Made by a program: the position numbers and the translations under genes
The notes under the pieces: model-generated
Database searches by the model: none
What the model was told of the DNA's origin: nothing
What the model saw: the letters and a program-made list of their open reading frames with translations, nothing else
In this document: one piece after another, positions 55,559 to 63,890 of the stretch
Layout of the letters: every line of letters begins with the position of its first letter
How positions within the stretch are numbered: the first letter of the stretch is position 1
Source: MGBC113645 sp036308445
GTDB taxonomy: Bacteria; Bacillota_I; Bacilli_A; Erysipelotrichales; Coprobacillaceae
Length of the DNA: 64,000 bases
Direction: 5' to 3'
Assembly: GCA_036308445.1 (NCBI GenBank)
Contig: JAXJVS010000042.1
Span: 1-64,000, forward strand

Positions 55559-56146
55559 ATGTGGAACTATAGTAAAAAATTACAATATCCAATTGATATT
55601 AAAAGAAAAGATATAGAAATGGCTAAGTATATTGTAACTCAATTTGGTGGTTCTAATGGTGAATTAGCTGCTTGTTTAAGATATCTAACACAAAGATATA
55701 CAATGCCTGATGATAAAGGAAAAGCGTTATTAACTGACATTGGTACAGAAGAAATGGCGCATATGGAAATGATTAGTGCTATGGTTTATCAGTTGTTAGA
55801 AGGAGCTACTGTTCAGGAGATTAAAGATGCCGGATTAACGTCTCATTATACGGAACATGGGTTTTCTTTATATCCTGTAGACGCAAATGGTGTTCCATTT
55901 ACAGTCACATATTTTGCAGTGACAGGAGATCCAGTTGCGGATTTGGCAGAAAATATGGCTGCTGAACAAAAGGCAAGAGCCATTTATGAAAATTTAATGA
56001 ACTTGACAGATGATCCGGATGTCCTTGCGCCATTATCTTATTTAAGACAAAGAGAAATAGTACACCATCATCGCTTTAAAGAATTATATGATGAATATGT
56101 AGAAAAATATTACCAGCCAGATATGAAAAAATGTCAAAACAATTAA
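55559..56146 (+). CDS. cotJC: CotJC, manganese-catalase-like coat protein
   Basis: 195 residues. Ferritin-like four-helix bundle of the manganese catalase type. Metal ligands are visible in GGSNGELAACLRY (Glu near 34), TEEMAHMEM (Glu/His near 65-68), AAEQKARAIYENL and REIVHHHRF (His near 178). It probably protects the spore from peroxide. It ends the cotJ operon. A terminator follows the stop. Confidence 0.92.
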   Translation: MWNYSKKLQYPIDIKRKDIEMAKYIVTQFGGSNGELAACLRYLTQRYTMPDDKGKALLTDIGTEEMAHMEMISAMVYQLLEGATVQEIKDAGLTSHYTEHGFSLYPVDANGVPFTVTYFAVTGDPVADLAENMAAEQKARAIYENLMNLTDDPDVLAPLSYLRQREIVHHHRFKELYDEYVEKYYQPDMKKCQNN

Positions 56147-56151
56147 AGTTT

Positions 56152-56178
56152 AAGGTATAACATTTGTTATGCCTTTTA
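56152..56178 (+). terminator. Terminator of the cotJ operon
   Basis: AAGGTATAAC and GTTATGCCTT (one G-T pair) form a 10-bp stem around ATTT, then TT. Confidence 0.75.
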
Positions 56179-56232
56179 TTAATTTTTAGTTCATATTTAG
56201 TCTATATAATAAAAGAAAGGTAGGCGTTAATT

Positions 56233-56658
56233 ATGAAAGTAAAGGTTGTTTATACATCTCATTGTAAGGATGCGAAAATTTTAGCTGAAGACATAGCTAG
56301 ATATGCAAAAACATATGCTCAACCAATAAATAATTTTAATTTTTATGAAGAGATTGATTTGTTAGTTATTGGTTTTGATGATTATTTTTGTTTGAAAGAT
56401 AAAGAATTAGAAGAATTTATAACGAAATTAAAAAGACAATATATTAAAAATGTTGCATTGTTTAATATGTTTTGTTTTTCTAATAAAAAGATGGAAAAAG
56501 CAATAGAACTATGTCAAAAAAATGATCTGCCTTTGATGAGAGAAACTTATTCTTCTAAAAGAAAGCTAAGACGCCAAAATAGATTAACCATTGATACAAT
56601 AGAAGGTGGAAGGCTATATATTCTTGATATGATAACAATTTGTAGGAATTACTATTGA
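56233..56658 (+). CDS. Flavodoxin-like protein
   Basis: 141 residues; AAAGGTAGG upstream. VVYTSHCKDAKILAEDIARYAK resembles the first strand and phosphate loop of flavodoxins (TxSxxxxA), and EEIDLLVIGFDDYF resembles the next strand. The remainder is shorter and more basic than in electron-carrying flavodoxins, so cofactor binding is uncertain. It stands alone between terminators and next to the spore genes. Function unknown. Confidence 0.55.
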   Translation: MKVKVVYTSHCKDAKILAEDIARYAKTYAQPINNFNFYEEIDLLVIGFDDYFCLKDKELEEFITKLKRQYIKNVALFNMFCFSNKKMEKAIELCQKNDLPLMRETYSSKRKLRRQNRLTIDTIEGGRLYILDMITICRNYY

Positions 56659-56692
56659 TTTTCAAAATTTGAAAATTTAGATTAATAATAAA

Positions 56693-56707
56693 TTATCACG
56701 ATGATAA
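56693..56707. promoter_or_regulatory. TTATCAC-GATGATAA palindrome upstream of glnK
   Basis: TTATCACGATGATAA is a near-perfect 15-base palindrome whose half-sites match the GTGATAA motif repeated further down in the same intergenic region. Confidence 0.35.
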
Positions 56708-56712
56708 AAAAT

Positions 56713-56737
56713 GAAACTATTTCCAGTTTCTTTTTTT
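56713..56737 (+). terminator. Terminator after the flavodoxin-like gene
   Basis: GAAACT and AGTTTC pair around ATTTCC, followed by seven T. Confidence 0.7.
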
Positions 56738-56766
56738 ATGTTTTTGGATAATAAGTAGTTATTAAG

Positions 56767-56793
56767 GTGATAAATTGTGATAATAGATGATAA
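56767..56793 (+). promoter_or_regulatory. Three GTGATAA-type repeats with 10-bp period
   Basis: GTGATAA at 56767 and 56777 and ATGATAA at 56787 are spaced exactly 10 bases, one helical turn. A TTGATAA occurs at 56864, and the reverse motif TTATCAC at 56896 lies inside the glnK promoter spacer. Together they look like operators for a nitrogen-responsive regulator. Confidence 0.4.
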
Positions 56794-56885
56794 AAAAAGA
56801 GAAAATAAAAAACAAAAAAATATATAAGATTTATGAAAATAACAAAAATAAAATAATTGTATTTTGATAATGACAAAAATAAGGT

Positions 56886-56913
56886 TTGACAGAAATTATC
56901 ACTTTGATATAAT
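56886..56913 (+). promoter_or_regulatory. Strong promoter of glnK-amt
   Basis: TTGACA and TATAAT, both perfect consensus, are separated by 16 bases. The spacer contains TTATCAC, so a regulator bound there would block RNA polymerase. Confidence 0.8.
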
Positions 56914-56945
56914 AACACTATAATTTCAGCAAGGGGGGTGGAAAT

Positions 56946-57284
56946 ATGAAAAAGCTAGAAATTGTAATTCGTCCAGAAAAATTTGAAAGTTTAAAATCTA
57001 TTTTAAAGAAACATGAAATTTCTGGGATGATGGTTTCTAATGTCATGGGACATGGAAAACAAATGGGTTATCAGCAACAATATAGGGGGAATGTTTATTC
57101 AGTTAATTTAGTGAATAAATTAAAAGTTGAAATTGTTGTAAAAGATGAAGTTGTTGATTTGATTTTGAAAAGTATCGCAGATGAATTACCAACAGGACAA
57201 GTTGGAGATGGAAAAGTATTTGTATATGATGTAATAAATGCGATGCGAATTAGAACAGGTGAAAAAGGAGAAGAAGCACTTTAA
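56946..57284 (+). CDS. glnK: PII nitrogen-signalling protein (GlnB/GlnK)
   Basis: 112 residues; AAGGGGGG upstream. Trimeric sensor of 2-oxoglutarate and ATP/ADP. MKKLEIVIRPEKFE, T-loop with QQYRGNVYSVN including the Tyr51-equivalent, KLKVEIVV, TGQVGDGKVFVYDV and RIRTGEKG are all family motifs. Paired with the ammonium channel gene just downstream, it most likely acts as GlnK and blocks Amt when nitrogen is plentiful. Confidence 0.95.
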   Translation: MKKLEIVIRPEKFESLKSILKKHEISGMMVSNVMGHGKQMGYQQQYRGNVYSVNLVNKLKVEIVVKDEVVDLILKSIADELPTGQVGDGKVFVYDVINAMRIRTGEKGEEAL

Positions 57285-57309
57285 TGAATCATAAAGGGGG
57301 ATGATGAAA

Positions 57310-58560
57310 ATGGAAGTTACTCAATTAATTAATATAGTGTGGGTTTTTCTAGCTTCGTGCTTGGTTATGTTAATGCAGGCAGGCTTTGCTATTTTAGAAG
57401 CAGGTCTTACTAGACAAAAGAATTGTAATAACGTTTTAATGAAAAATATTATGGATTTTGTTATTGGATCTATAGTTTTTATGATTGTTGGTTTTGGATT
57501 AATGTTTGGTGATGATGTAATAGGATTTATTGGAAGTAGTGGTTTTATTGATCCTACAACATTAAATTTAGAACAATTTGATGCTTTATCGCCATCTATA
57601 TTTATTTTCTTTCAGACTGTATTCTGTGCTACTGCTGCTACGATTGTTTCAGGGGCAATGGCTGAAAGAACAAAATTTATCAGTTATCTTATTTATACTT
57701 TCATAATTTCTTTAGTTATTTATCCAGTATCTGGACATTGGATTTGGGGTGGTGGCTGGTTAGCTGATCTTGGATTTATTGATTATGCTGGTTCTAGTGC
57801 AGTTCATTCAGTAGGTGGCTGGGCTGCTTTAATAGGTGCTATGGTATTAGGACCTAGAATTGGAAAGTATAACAAAGATGGTTCTTCGAATGCTATTCCG
57901 GGCCATAATATTATGATGGCAACTTTAGGAGTCTTTATTTTATGGTTCTGTTGGTTTGGATTTAATCCTGGTTCGTCTTTAGAAGCCGCTGGATATGTAG
58001 GTCACATTGCTTTAACTACTAATTTATCAGCATGTGCAGGTGCGTTAGTTGCTTTAATTATTACATGGGTTAGATATGGAAAACCAGATATTTCAATGAC
58101 ATTAAATGGTATATTAGCTGGTTTAGTAGCTATTACTGCTGGTTGCCATATTATTTCATTATATGGTTCTTTAATTGTAGGTGCTATTTCTGGAGTATTA
58201 GTTGTATTTGGATGTGAGTTCTTAGATAAGAAGCTTCACATTGATGATCCTGTGGGTGCTGTTGGTGTTCACTGTTTAAATGGTGTCTGGGGTACAATCG
58301 CAGTGGGCTTATTTGCTTGTCATACAGTTGCTAGCCCTGACGGATCTTTAGGTTTATTCTACGGCGGAGGATTTACTCAATTAGGAATTCAAGTATTAGG
58401 TGTAGTCGCAGTAGCTGCATGGGTATGTGTTACAAGCTTTATTATGTTTAAAGTTATTAAGCATACAATTGGTTTGAGAGCAAGTGAGCAGGAAGAATTG
58501 CAAGGACTAGATTTAGGAGAACATGGTTCTGAATGTTATCCTGATTTCTTGAAAAAATAG
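57310..58560 (+). CDS. amt: Ammonium transporter Amt
   Basis: 416 residues from ATG 57310, eight bases after the GGGGG site; two earlier ATGs overlap the site. Eleven membrane helices. FAILEAGLTRQKNC near 25-38, the pore His in VHSVGGWAAL near 165 and the second in VGVHCLNGVWGT near 320, and GxxxxxGHWIWGGGW near 140 are conserved. It takes up ammonium and is regulated by the PII protein encoded 25 bases upstream. Confidence 0.97.
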   Translation: MEVTQLINIVWVFLASCLVMLMQAGFAILEAGLTRQKNCNNVLMKNIMDFVIGSIVFMIVGFGLMFGDDVIGFIGSSGFIDPTTLNLEQFDALSPSIFIFFQTVFCATAATIVSGAMAERTKFISYLIYTFIISLVIYPVSGHWIWGGGWLADLGFIDYAGSSAVHSVGGWAALIGAMVLGPRIGKYNKDGSSNAIPGHNIMMATLGVFILWFCWFGFNPGSSLEAAGYVGHIALTTNLSACAGALVALIITWVRYGKPDISMTLNGILAGLVAITAGCHIISLYGSLIVGAISGVLVVFGCEFLDKKLHIDDPVGAVGVHCLNGVWGTIAVGLFACHTVASPDGSLGLFYGGGFTQLGIQVLGVVAVAAWVCVTSFIMFKVIKHTIGLRASEQEELQGLDLGEHGSECYPDFLKK

Positions 58561-58584
58561 AAAATGGAAAAGGGGAATACCCCA

Positions 58585-58660
58585 ATGTCATAAATTAAAA
58601 TGACATAAACTTAACAGGAAATAGTATCAATATGATATTATTTCCTGTTTTTATTTTTTT
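58585..58660 (+). terminator. Tandem hairpins and terminator after amt
   Basis: ATGTCAT/ATGACAT (58585-58606) is followed by AACAGGAAATA/TATTTCCTGTT with an inner TATCA/TGATA (58613-58649) and a long T run. It is a long, strong terminator. Confidence 0.9.
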
Positions 58661-58717
58661 AAGAAGCCAAAAAGTGTAGTATTGATACTACATGTTCAAA
58701 AGTATATAATAATAGTG

Positions 58718-59640
58718 TTATTGATATATGAAATGTACTGGACTTTGTTTTCTAACTTTAAGGGGTGCAGAACGTCCAGACCTTATAGTTTCTATTTCAT
58801 TTGCGATTATCGATTCAATATCAGGTGGTATATGCCGCCTTTTTTCTTTTTGTATATATTTTGATATTATAAAAAACTCTTGTGGAATTAACTGCATACA
58901 CATATTTTCTTTGATTTTCTTGGTTTAATATTTCTAATTATTTTTCACTGAAATTGTAGAACAATAACTTTGTATATATTTCCTGTCTGATTGAGTCTTT
59001 TTTTGCATGAAAAGCATTTAGACCTATTGCATATGTCAGTTCTCGGATGGATGATTCGCTTCTCCGACGAATATTATATAGTTCTATGATTATTTCAAGA
59101 AGTAATTCATTTCTTTCAAGATTCGTGAATACTGTTTTGTATGTATCCTCTGTAATTTTGAAACGTATGATTTTGCATTCAAATTCAAAGAATTTTTCAT
59201 TTCCAAAGGAGTCGGATTTTTGATTTTTAGGCATGAATTTGTGGATTTCAGGTTATGCTTTGATTTCATTTGTGTTTCTTAATGCAAGAATTCTTTTAAC
59301 ATCAACATTAAACTCATCTGCCTTTGGCAGTCCAAAGCTTCTCGCTACACTTGTCTTTGAAGCAATATCTTTGATATGGATAGGATACTTATTTTCTGAT
59401 TTCATAACATGAACAAAAGAATTCAAAGATTCAAACCCTCTATCTGCGATAAAAATGGGTTTATTGATTGACTTGTGTCTGTCTGACAGTTTATTAAATG
59501 CACCATTTTTGTTCATGCGATCTTCTCCCTGAATAATTACATCAACATAAAGATGAGATGACAGATCGAATATTGCACATAAGTAAGTATTCTTTTTTTG
59601 TATACCTATAAACAATAGCCACACACCATCACCGTAAGGT
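58718..59640 (-). pseudogene. IS4-family transposase relic
   Basis: Three minus-strand pieces line up in order. At 59253-59624 is YGDGVWLLFIG (start lost) and FIADRGFESLNSFVHVM; at 58938-59234 is FECKIIRFKITEDTY and YNIRRRSESSIRELTYAIGL; at 58718-58903 is RHIPPDIESIIANEIETIRSGRSAPLKVRKQSPV. These are the DDE core second Asp (ADRGFES), a degraded Y(2)R(3)E(6)K motif (the Lys is Thr) and the IS4 C-terminus. Frame breaks, loss of the N-terminal third and the lost motif residue mean that it is inactive. No terminal inverted repeats were found. Confidence 0.85.
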
Positions 59641-59714
59641 CAATATATATTAAAAAAAGGGATATATTTTTTATGTATTCCTTCGAAAATTATTTTTATT
59701 AACTTAATGACAAT

Positions 59715-59735
59715 GAGGGAGAACCTCTTTTTTTT
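59715..59735 (+). terminator. Short hairpin with T run
   Basis: GAGG and CCTC around GAGAA, then eight T. The stem is short, so efficiency is doubtful. Confidence 0.4.
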
Positions 59736-59778
59736 ATACTTAAGATATGTTAGAATGATTTATTAAGAGGTGGAAAAT

Positions 59779-61050
59779 ATGAAAAATTATAAATTTGATA
59801 CATTAACTATACATGCTGGTCAAAAAGTGGACCCAACTACAAAAGCAATTGGTGTACCTATTTCATTGACAAATGCATATACATTTGACGATGCTGATCA
59901 AGCAAAAAATATTTTTGCTTTAGAAGAAGGAGGGTATTTCTATTCGAGATTATCTAATCCAACTGTCGATGTTTTACAAACTCGTATGGCTGCTTTAGAT
60001 GGTGGTGTAGGTGCTGTTGCTTTCTCTTCAGGAACTGCTGCAATTATGGGGTTGATTATGACAGTATGTGAAAGTGGTGATGAAATTGTTGCTGCTAATA
60101 ATTTATATGGTGGTACTATTGGGTCTTTGTCTGGAACTATGGCAGGTATGGGATTTAAATCTCATTTTGTTGATCCAAGGGATTTAGAAGCTGTTGAAGC
60201 TGCAATTAATGAAAAAACAAAGATTTTATTTTTTGAATCTGTAGGTAATCCAAATGGTGATATGTTTGATTTTGAAGAAATAGCAAAGATTGCTAAGAAA
60301 CATGGTATTTTATATGTTATAGATAATACTACTTCTACACCAGCTTTATTTAAACCTATACAACATGGTGCTGATGTTGTTGTATATTCTACAACAAAAT
60401 ATATCGCTGGACATGGTAATATTATGGGTGGTGTAGTTGTTGATGGTGGTAAGTTTGATTGGGCTAATGGTAGATATCCATTGTTTACTAATCCTGATAA
60501 AGCTTATCATGATATTGTTTATGCTGATTTAAAAGAATCTGCTTTATGTACCAAGATGATTGCTAAGACATTGAGAGATTTAGGTGGATGTATGTCTCCG
60601 TTTAATGCATATATGACTCTATTAGGACTTGAAACATTACCATTGAGAATGAAGAAACATGTAGAAAATTCAAGAAAAATTGCTCAATTTTTAAATGATT
60701 GTGAAGATGTTGAATGGGTTTCATATGCAGAATTAGAAAATCACGCTTCTCATGAGTTGTGTAAGAAGTATTTCCCAAATGGCTTTGGAGGATTATTCAC
60801 ATTTGGTGTTAAAGGGGGCAGTGAAGGTGGAAAAACGGTTATTAATAATATTCAATTATTTATTCATGCTACTAACTTTGCTGATTCTCGTTCGCTATTA
60901 ACACATCCTGCATCAACTACTCATGCTCAAATGAGCGAGGAAGAAAGATTGGCTGGAGGAGTAAAACAAGAAACTATTAGAATTTCTATTGGCCTAGAAG
61001 ATGCAGATGACTTAATTGATGATTTAAAACAAGCTTTTGACAAGATTTAA
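59779..61050 (+). CDS. metY: O-acetylhomoserine sulfhydrylase / cystathionine gamma-synthase family
   Basis: 423 residues from ATG 59779 behind AGAGGTGG. PLP enzyme that makes homocysteine from O-acetylhomoserine and sulfide. TLTIHAGQKVDPTT near 7, YSRLSNPTVDVLQTRMAALDGG near 55-76, FSSGTAAIM, ESVGNPN, and the PLP Lys in YSTTKYIAGHGNIMGG near 206 are typical. The 423-residue length and NxIAGxGN context point to MetY rather than MetB. No SAM riboswitch or S-box is seen upstream. Confidence 0.92.
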   Translation: MKNYKFDTLTIHAGQKVDPTTKAIGVPISLTNAYTFDDADQAKNIFALEEGGYFYSRLSNPTVDVLQTRMAALDGGVGAVAFSSGTAAIMGLIMTVCESGDEIVAANNLYGGTIGSLSGTMAGMGFKSHFVDPRDLEAVEAAINEKTKILFFESVGNPNGDMFDFEEIAKIAKKHGILYVIDNTTSTPALFKPIQHGADVVVYSTTKYIAGHGNIMGGVVVDGGKFDWANGRYPLFTNPDKAYHDIVYADLKESALCTKMIAKTLRDLGGCMSPFNAYMTLLGLETLPLRMKKHVENSRKIAQFLNDCEDVEWVSYAELENHASHELCKKYFPNGFGGLFTFGVKGGSEGGKTVINNIQLFIHATNFADSRSLLTHPASTTHAQMSEEERLAGGVKQETIRISIGLEDADDLIDDLKQAFDKI

Positions 61051-61076
61051 CCAGTTCTGAATAGAACTGGTTTTTG
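61049..61076 (+). terminator. Terminator after metY
   Basis: AACCAGTTCT and AGAACTGGTT pair around GAAT, then TTT. Confidence 0.9.
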
Positions 61077-61085
61077 TGTAAAAAA

Positions 61086-61106
61086 AAGATACTTAAAAAG
61101 TATCTT
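61086..61106 (-). terminator. Terminator of def
   Basis: AAGATACTT and AAGTATCTT pair around AAA. On the minus strand it is followed by TTTTTT. Confidence 0.75.
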
Positions 61107-61113
61107 GTATGTA

Positions 61114-61683
61114 CTATTCAACAATCATTGCATCTTTGATTGGCATTTTTGGATATTCCTTATTGATATGATCATAGAATAAAGTACCTTCAAAATGGTC
61201 AAGTTCATGTTGTAGACAGATAGCTAAGAATCCTCTTGCTATAATGGTAACATCTTTATCTGTTAAAACATCATATCCTTTAACTGTAACTTTCGCAAAG
61301 CGAGGAACATATCCTTCAATGTTTTCATTAACTGATAAACAGCCTTCACCATCTTTTAAATAAGATTTTTTTTGTGTATGAGCAACAATTCTAGGATTAA
61401 CTAATGCATAAGAATCATCATTAATGAAATTACCTTCATCATCATAATTTTTAACATAAATAGCGCATATTCTTTTTAAAATCCCAATTTGTACACCAGC
61501 AATTCCGACTGCTGGTCTTAAATCATATTTTTCAGATAATTCTTCATCTTGAGAATTTACTAAGAACTGGTACATTTCCAATAATGTATGTCTTGTTTCT
61601 TCATCTATTGGAAGCTCAACAGGAAGAGATTTTTCTCTGATTAAAGGATGAGAATCATCAATAATATTTTTCATTGTAATCAT
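61114..61683 (-). CDS. def: Peptide deformylase
   Basis: 189 residues; AGGTGA lies just before ATG 61683. It removes the formyl group from nascent proteins. Motif 1 VGIAGVQIGI near 64-73, motif 2 EGCLSV near 113-118 and motif 3 QHELDHFEG near 156-164 supply the Fe/Zn ligands (Cys, His, His) and catalytic Glu. The length and the insertion before motif 2 are typical of the Gram-positive type II enzymes. Confidence 0.96.
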   Translation of the reverse strand: MITMKNIIDDSHPLIREKSLPVELPIDEETRHTLLEMYQFLVNSQDEELSEKYDLRPAVGIAGVQIGILKRICAIYVKNYDDEGNFINDDSYALVNPRIVAHTQKKSYLKDGEGCLSVNENIEGYVPRFAKVTVKGYDVLTDKDVTIIARGFLAICLQHELDHFEGTLFYDHINKEYPKMPIKDAMIVE

Positions 61684-61719
61684 CTTTTTTCACCTACCTT
61701 GTTCCATTATAACAAATCA

Positions 61720-61757
61720 TACAAAAATATGCTAGATAACTCTAGCATATTTTTGTA
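61720..61757. terminator. 17-bp perfect hairpin after the Cys-rich gene
   Basis: TACAAAAATATGCTAGA and TCTAGCATATTTTTGTA pair perfectly around TAAC. The last codons of the minus-strand Cys-rich gene lie in its right arm. It acts as a terminator for that gene and may insulate def. Confidence 0.85.
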
Positions 61758-61954
61758 CATCCACAGATAATTAATAATAAGAAGACAACTAATACAATAG
61801 CGAACCATGTGCTTCCGTTACCACATCCACCACACATTGAGAAATTTTGGAATCCTCCACAGTTTCCACAACCTCCGCATCCAAATGGGTTACATGAGAA
61901 AGTAGGCATATAGCTATTGCATCCACATCCACCGTAATTATAACAAGTGTTCAT
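61742..61954 (-). CDS. Cys/Gly-rich YjcZ-like spore-type protein
   Basis: 70 residues; GGAGGTGA upstream. Residues 1-47 hold nine cysteines in a Gly/Asn context (YGGCGCN, CGGCGNCGG, CGGCGNGS); a single membrane helix follows at about 50-66 (WFAIVLVVFLLLIICGC) and a Cys ends the protein, 12 Cys in 70 residues. The Gly-rich head plus FAxIVxxFxLLxI helix is the layout of the YjcZ family of small sporulation proteins, which normally lack cysteines. A spore coat or membrane role is likely; metal binding or disulphide cross-linking is a guess. Confidence 0.65.
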   Translation of the reverse strand: MNTCYNYGGCGCNSYMPTFSCNPFGCGGCGNCGGFQNFSMCGGCGNGSTWFAIVLVVFLLLIICGCTKIC

Positions 61955-62080
61955 TGTTTCACCTCCTTACATTACTAAATTATTCATCTTTTTTATTTTT
62001 GTTAGTGTTTCTACCCATTCTTATTTCTTTTTTTTAGAATTTACTGTATAATAATTTTAGTTTAAAGGGGGAAAGATAAA

Positions 62081-62338
62081 ATGTATGATTATCCTTTAGA
62101 TTATACTTGGAGTACTGAAGAGATTATAGATGTGATGTCTTTATATAATGCTGTAGAGAAAGCGTATGAAGAAGGTATAAGTAAAGAAGAATTTATGAAC
62201 TGTTATCGATTATTTACTTCTATTGTTGATTCAAAGAGTCAGCAAAAACAATTAGATAAAGAATTTTTAAAAGCTTCTGGATATTCAATCTATGAGGTTT
62301 TTAAGAAAGCTCAAGATCATGATTGGATTCAGATGTAA
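62081..62338 (+). CDS. UPF0223 family protein (YktA-like)
   Basis: 85 residues; AAAGGGGGAAAG upstream. YDYPLDYTWSTEEIIDVMSLYNAVEKAYEEGI matches the UPF0223 family (YktA of Bacillus), which is a small helical protein of unknown function. Its stop overlaps the ATG of the SEDS gene (TAATG), so the two are translationally coupled. Confidence 0.88.
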   Translation: MYDYPLDYTWSTEEIIDVMSLYNAVEKAYEEGISKEEFMNCYRLFTSIVDSKSQQKQLDKEFLKASGYSIYEVFKKAQDHDWIQM

Positions 62339-63555
62339 TGGATTTGATTAAAAGAATATTTAAAAGAAGTGGTGTTGATCGTACAGTTTATTTAGCTGTT
62401 CTCGTGTTGACTGTTTTTGGTATTATTATGATTGGTAGTGCGTCTATAGGAAGCAGTGCTAAATATGGTTCTACCTATGCAACAGTAAATATGATTAAGC
62501 AAGGTATATTTGTTTGCTTGGGATATTGTTGTATGGTCTTTTTAGCGAGATGTTTTAAAACAAAATGGGTAACTGAAAAGTCAGTATGGGTTGTGTATTG
62601 TATATCTTTAGTATTGATGTTGTCTTGCTTGCTTTTTAGTTCAAGAAAAGGATCTGCTTCATGGATACCAATTGGCCCGTTTACTTTACAGCCAATAGAA
62701 TTTATGAAAATAGCAATGATTTTATTCTTATCTTTTCAATTTGGTGAATTACCTGAAATATGTATAATTCCTAAATCAATGAGCAAAGATAAAAGAGAGA
62801 AAATGAAAACAAGAAAAATGGTATATTGTTTTTTTATTCCTGTTATTGCGATTTTTGTAGCTTTTGGTATTGGTGGATTTGTACAGGATGACTTGGGTTC
62901 AGCTATTATTTTAGCAATGATATGTTTATTTGTATTTTATTGTACACCAATAAGATATTATTCAAAAATGAAGAAATTTTCTATTTTTGTTATTGCGATA
63001 TGTTTTGTATTAATTCTGATCTGTGCCAATTTTGTGTTTGAACCACATCAATTAAGACGTTTTTTAATCTGGTTAGATCCTGCTAATAGTGAATACTATT
63101 ATAACGGAAGCTTTCAGCTTGCAAATGGCCTTATTGCTTTTGCACAAGGTGGATTGTTCGGTAAAGGTTTTGGAGCTTCTACACAGAAGTTTGGTTATAT
63201 AGCAGAATCTCAAAATGATTTTATTTCTTCAATTATTGTTGAAGAATTAGGTGTGGTAGGCTTTTTGGTGTTTGTAATCGTACCTTATTGTATTATCATA
63301 TTTAAGATGTTTACTTATGGACAAAAAATAAAAGAAACTAAGAGTAAATTAATATTATATGGAATAGCCACTTATTTTTTTGCTCATATTTTAATTAATG
63401 TAGGTGGTGTTTCTGGTTTTATTCCAATGACTGGGGTTCCTTTATTGATGGTATCTTTAGGTGGTTCATCTACATTGGCTTCGATGATGGCAATTGGAAT
63501 AGGACAAGCTATTATTGCAAAATATAATAAGGATAAATTAAAAGAACAGTTATAA
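62338..63555 (+). CDS. ftsW: FtsW/RodA/SpoVE-type SEDS glycosyltransferase
   Basis: 405 residues; ATG 62338 overlaps the UPF0223 stop and has no ribosome site of its own. About ten membrane helices. The central AESQNDFISSIIVEELG near 288-304 and FGKGFGAS are family features. The usual SYGGSS loop reads SLGGSSTLASM near 378 (Tyr to Leu). It polymerises glycan strands from lipid II. Position before ylbD-ylbE resembles Bacillus ftsW, and with the ftsW relic at 1760 this is probably the working division polymerase, although RodA or SpoVE roles are possible. Confidence 0.85.
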   Translation: MDLIKRIFKRSGVDRTVYLAVLVLTVFGIIMIGSASIGSSAKYGSTYATVNMIKQGIFVCLGYCCMVFLARCFKTKWVTEKSVWVVYCISLVLMLSCLLFSSRKGSASWIPIGPFTLQPIEFMKIAMILFLSFQFGELPEICIIPKSMSKDKREKMKTRKMVYCFFIPVIAIFVAFGIGGFVQDDLGSAIILAMICLFVFYCTPIRYYSKMKKFSIFVIAICFVLILICANFVFEPHQLRRFLIWLDPANSEYYYNGSFQLANGLIAFAQGGLFGKGFGASTQKFGYIAESQNDFISSIIVEELGVVGFLVFVIVPYCIIIFKMFTYGQKIKETKSKLILYGIATYFFAHILINVGGVSGFIPMTGVPLLMVSLGGSSTLASMMAIGIGQAIIAKYNKDKLKEQL

Positions 63556-63587
63556 TCTTTTCGCATATTCTAATTATAGGTGAGAAT

Positions 63588-63890
63588 ATGAACAAGATTG
63601 ATGAATTTAAAGCCTTTATGCGTACGATTCCTTCAATTAGGGAGGAAGTCTCTAAAGGGCGATATACTTGGCAACAGTTATATGAAATTTATGATGTTTA
63701 TGGTGAAAATGACAAATTCTGGTTACCTTATCAGAAGTCGGCTTTTGATGTTTCTTCTTTGTTAGAAATTGTTAAAAATGTTGATTTGAATGCTTTGTCT
63801 AAAAGTTTTGACGGGATTCAAAAGATACTAGAGTTGGTTAATGGTTTAGTTGCGAAAGAAGACAAGCCTAGACAGTGGTATGATGATTGA
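63588..63890 (+). CDS. ylbD: YlbD-like putative coat protein
   Basis: 100 residues; AGGTGAG upstream. FKAFMRTIPSIREEVSKGRYTWQQLYEIYDVYGENDKFW matches the YlbD family of putative spore-coat proteins; the C-terminal part is a variable helical tail. The order ftsW-ylbD-ylbE follows Bacillus, which supports the call. It overlaps the next gene. Confidence 0.85.
   Translation: MNKIDEFKAFMRTIPSIREEVSKGRYTWQQLYEIYDVYGENDKFWLPYQKSAFDVSSLLEIVKNVDLNALSKSFDGIQKILELVNGLVAKEDKPRQWYDD

Noticed and set aside
58682..58928. Plus-strand short frames around 58682-58928
   Set aside because: They are opposite the IS4 C-terminal piece, which has clear family residues.
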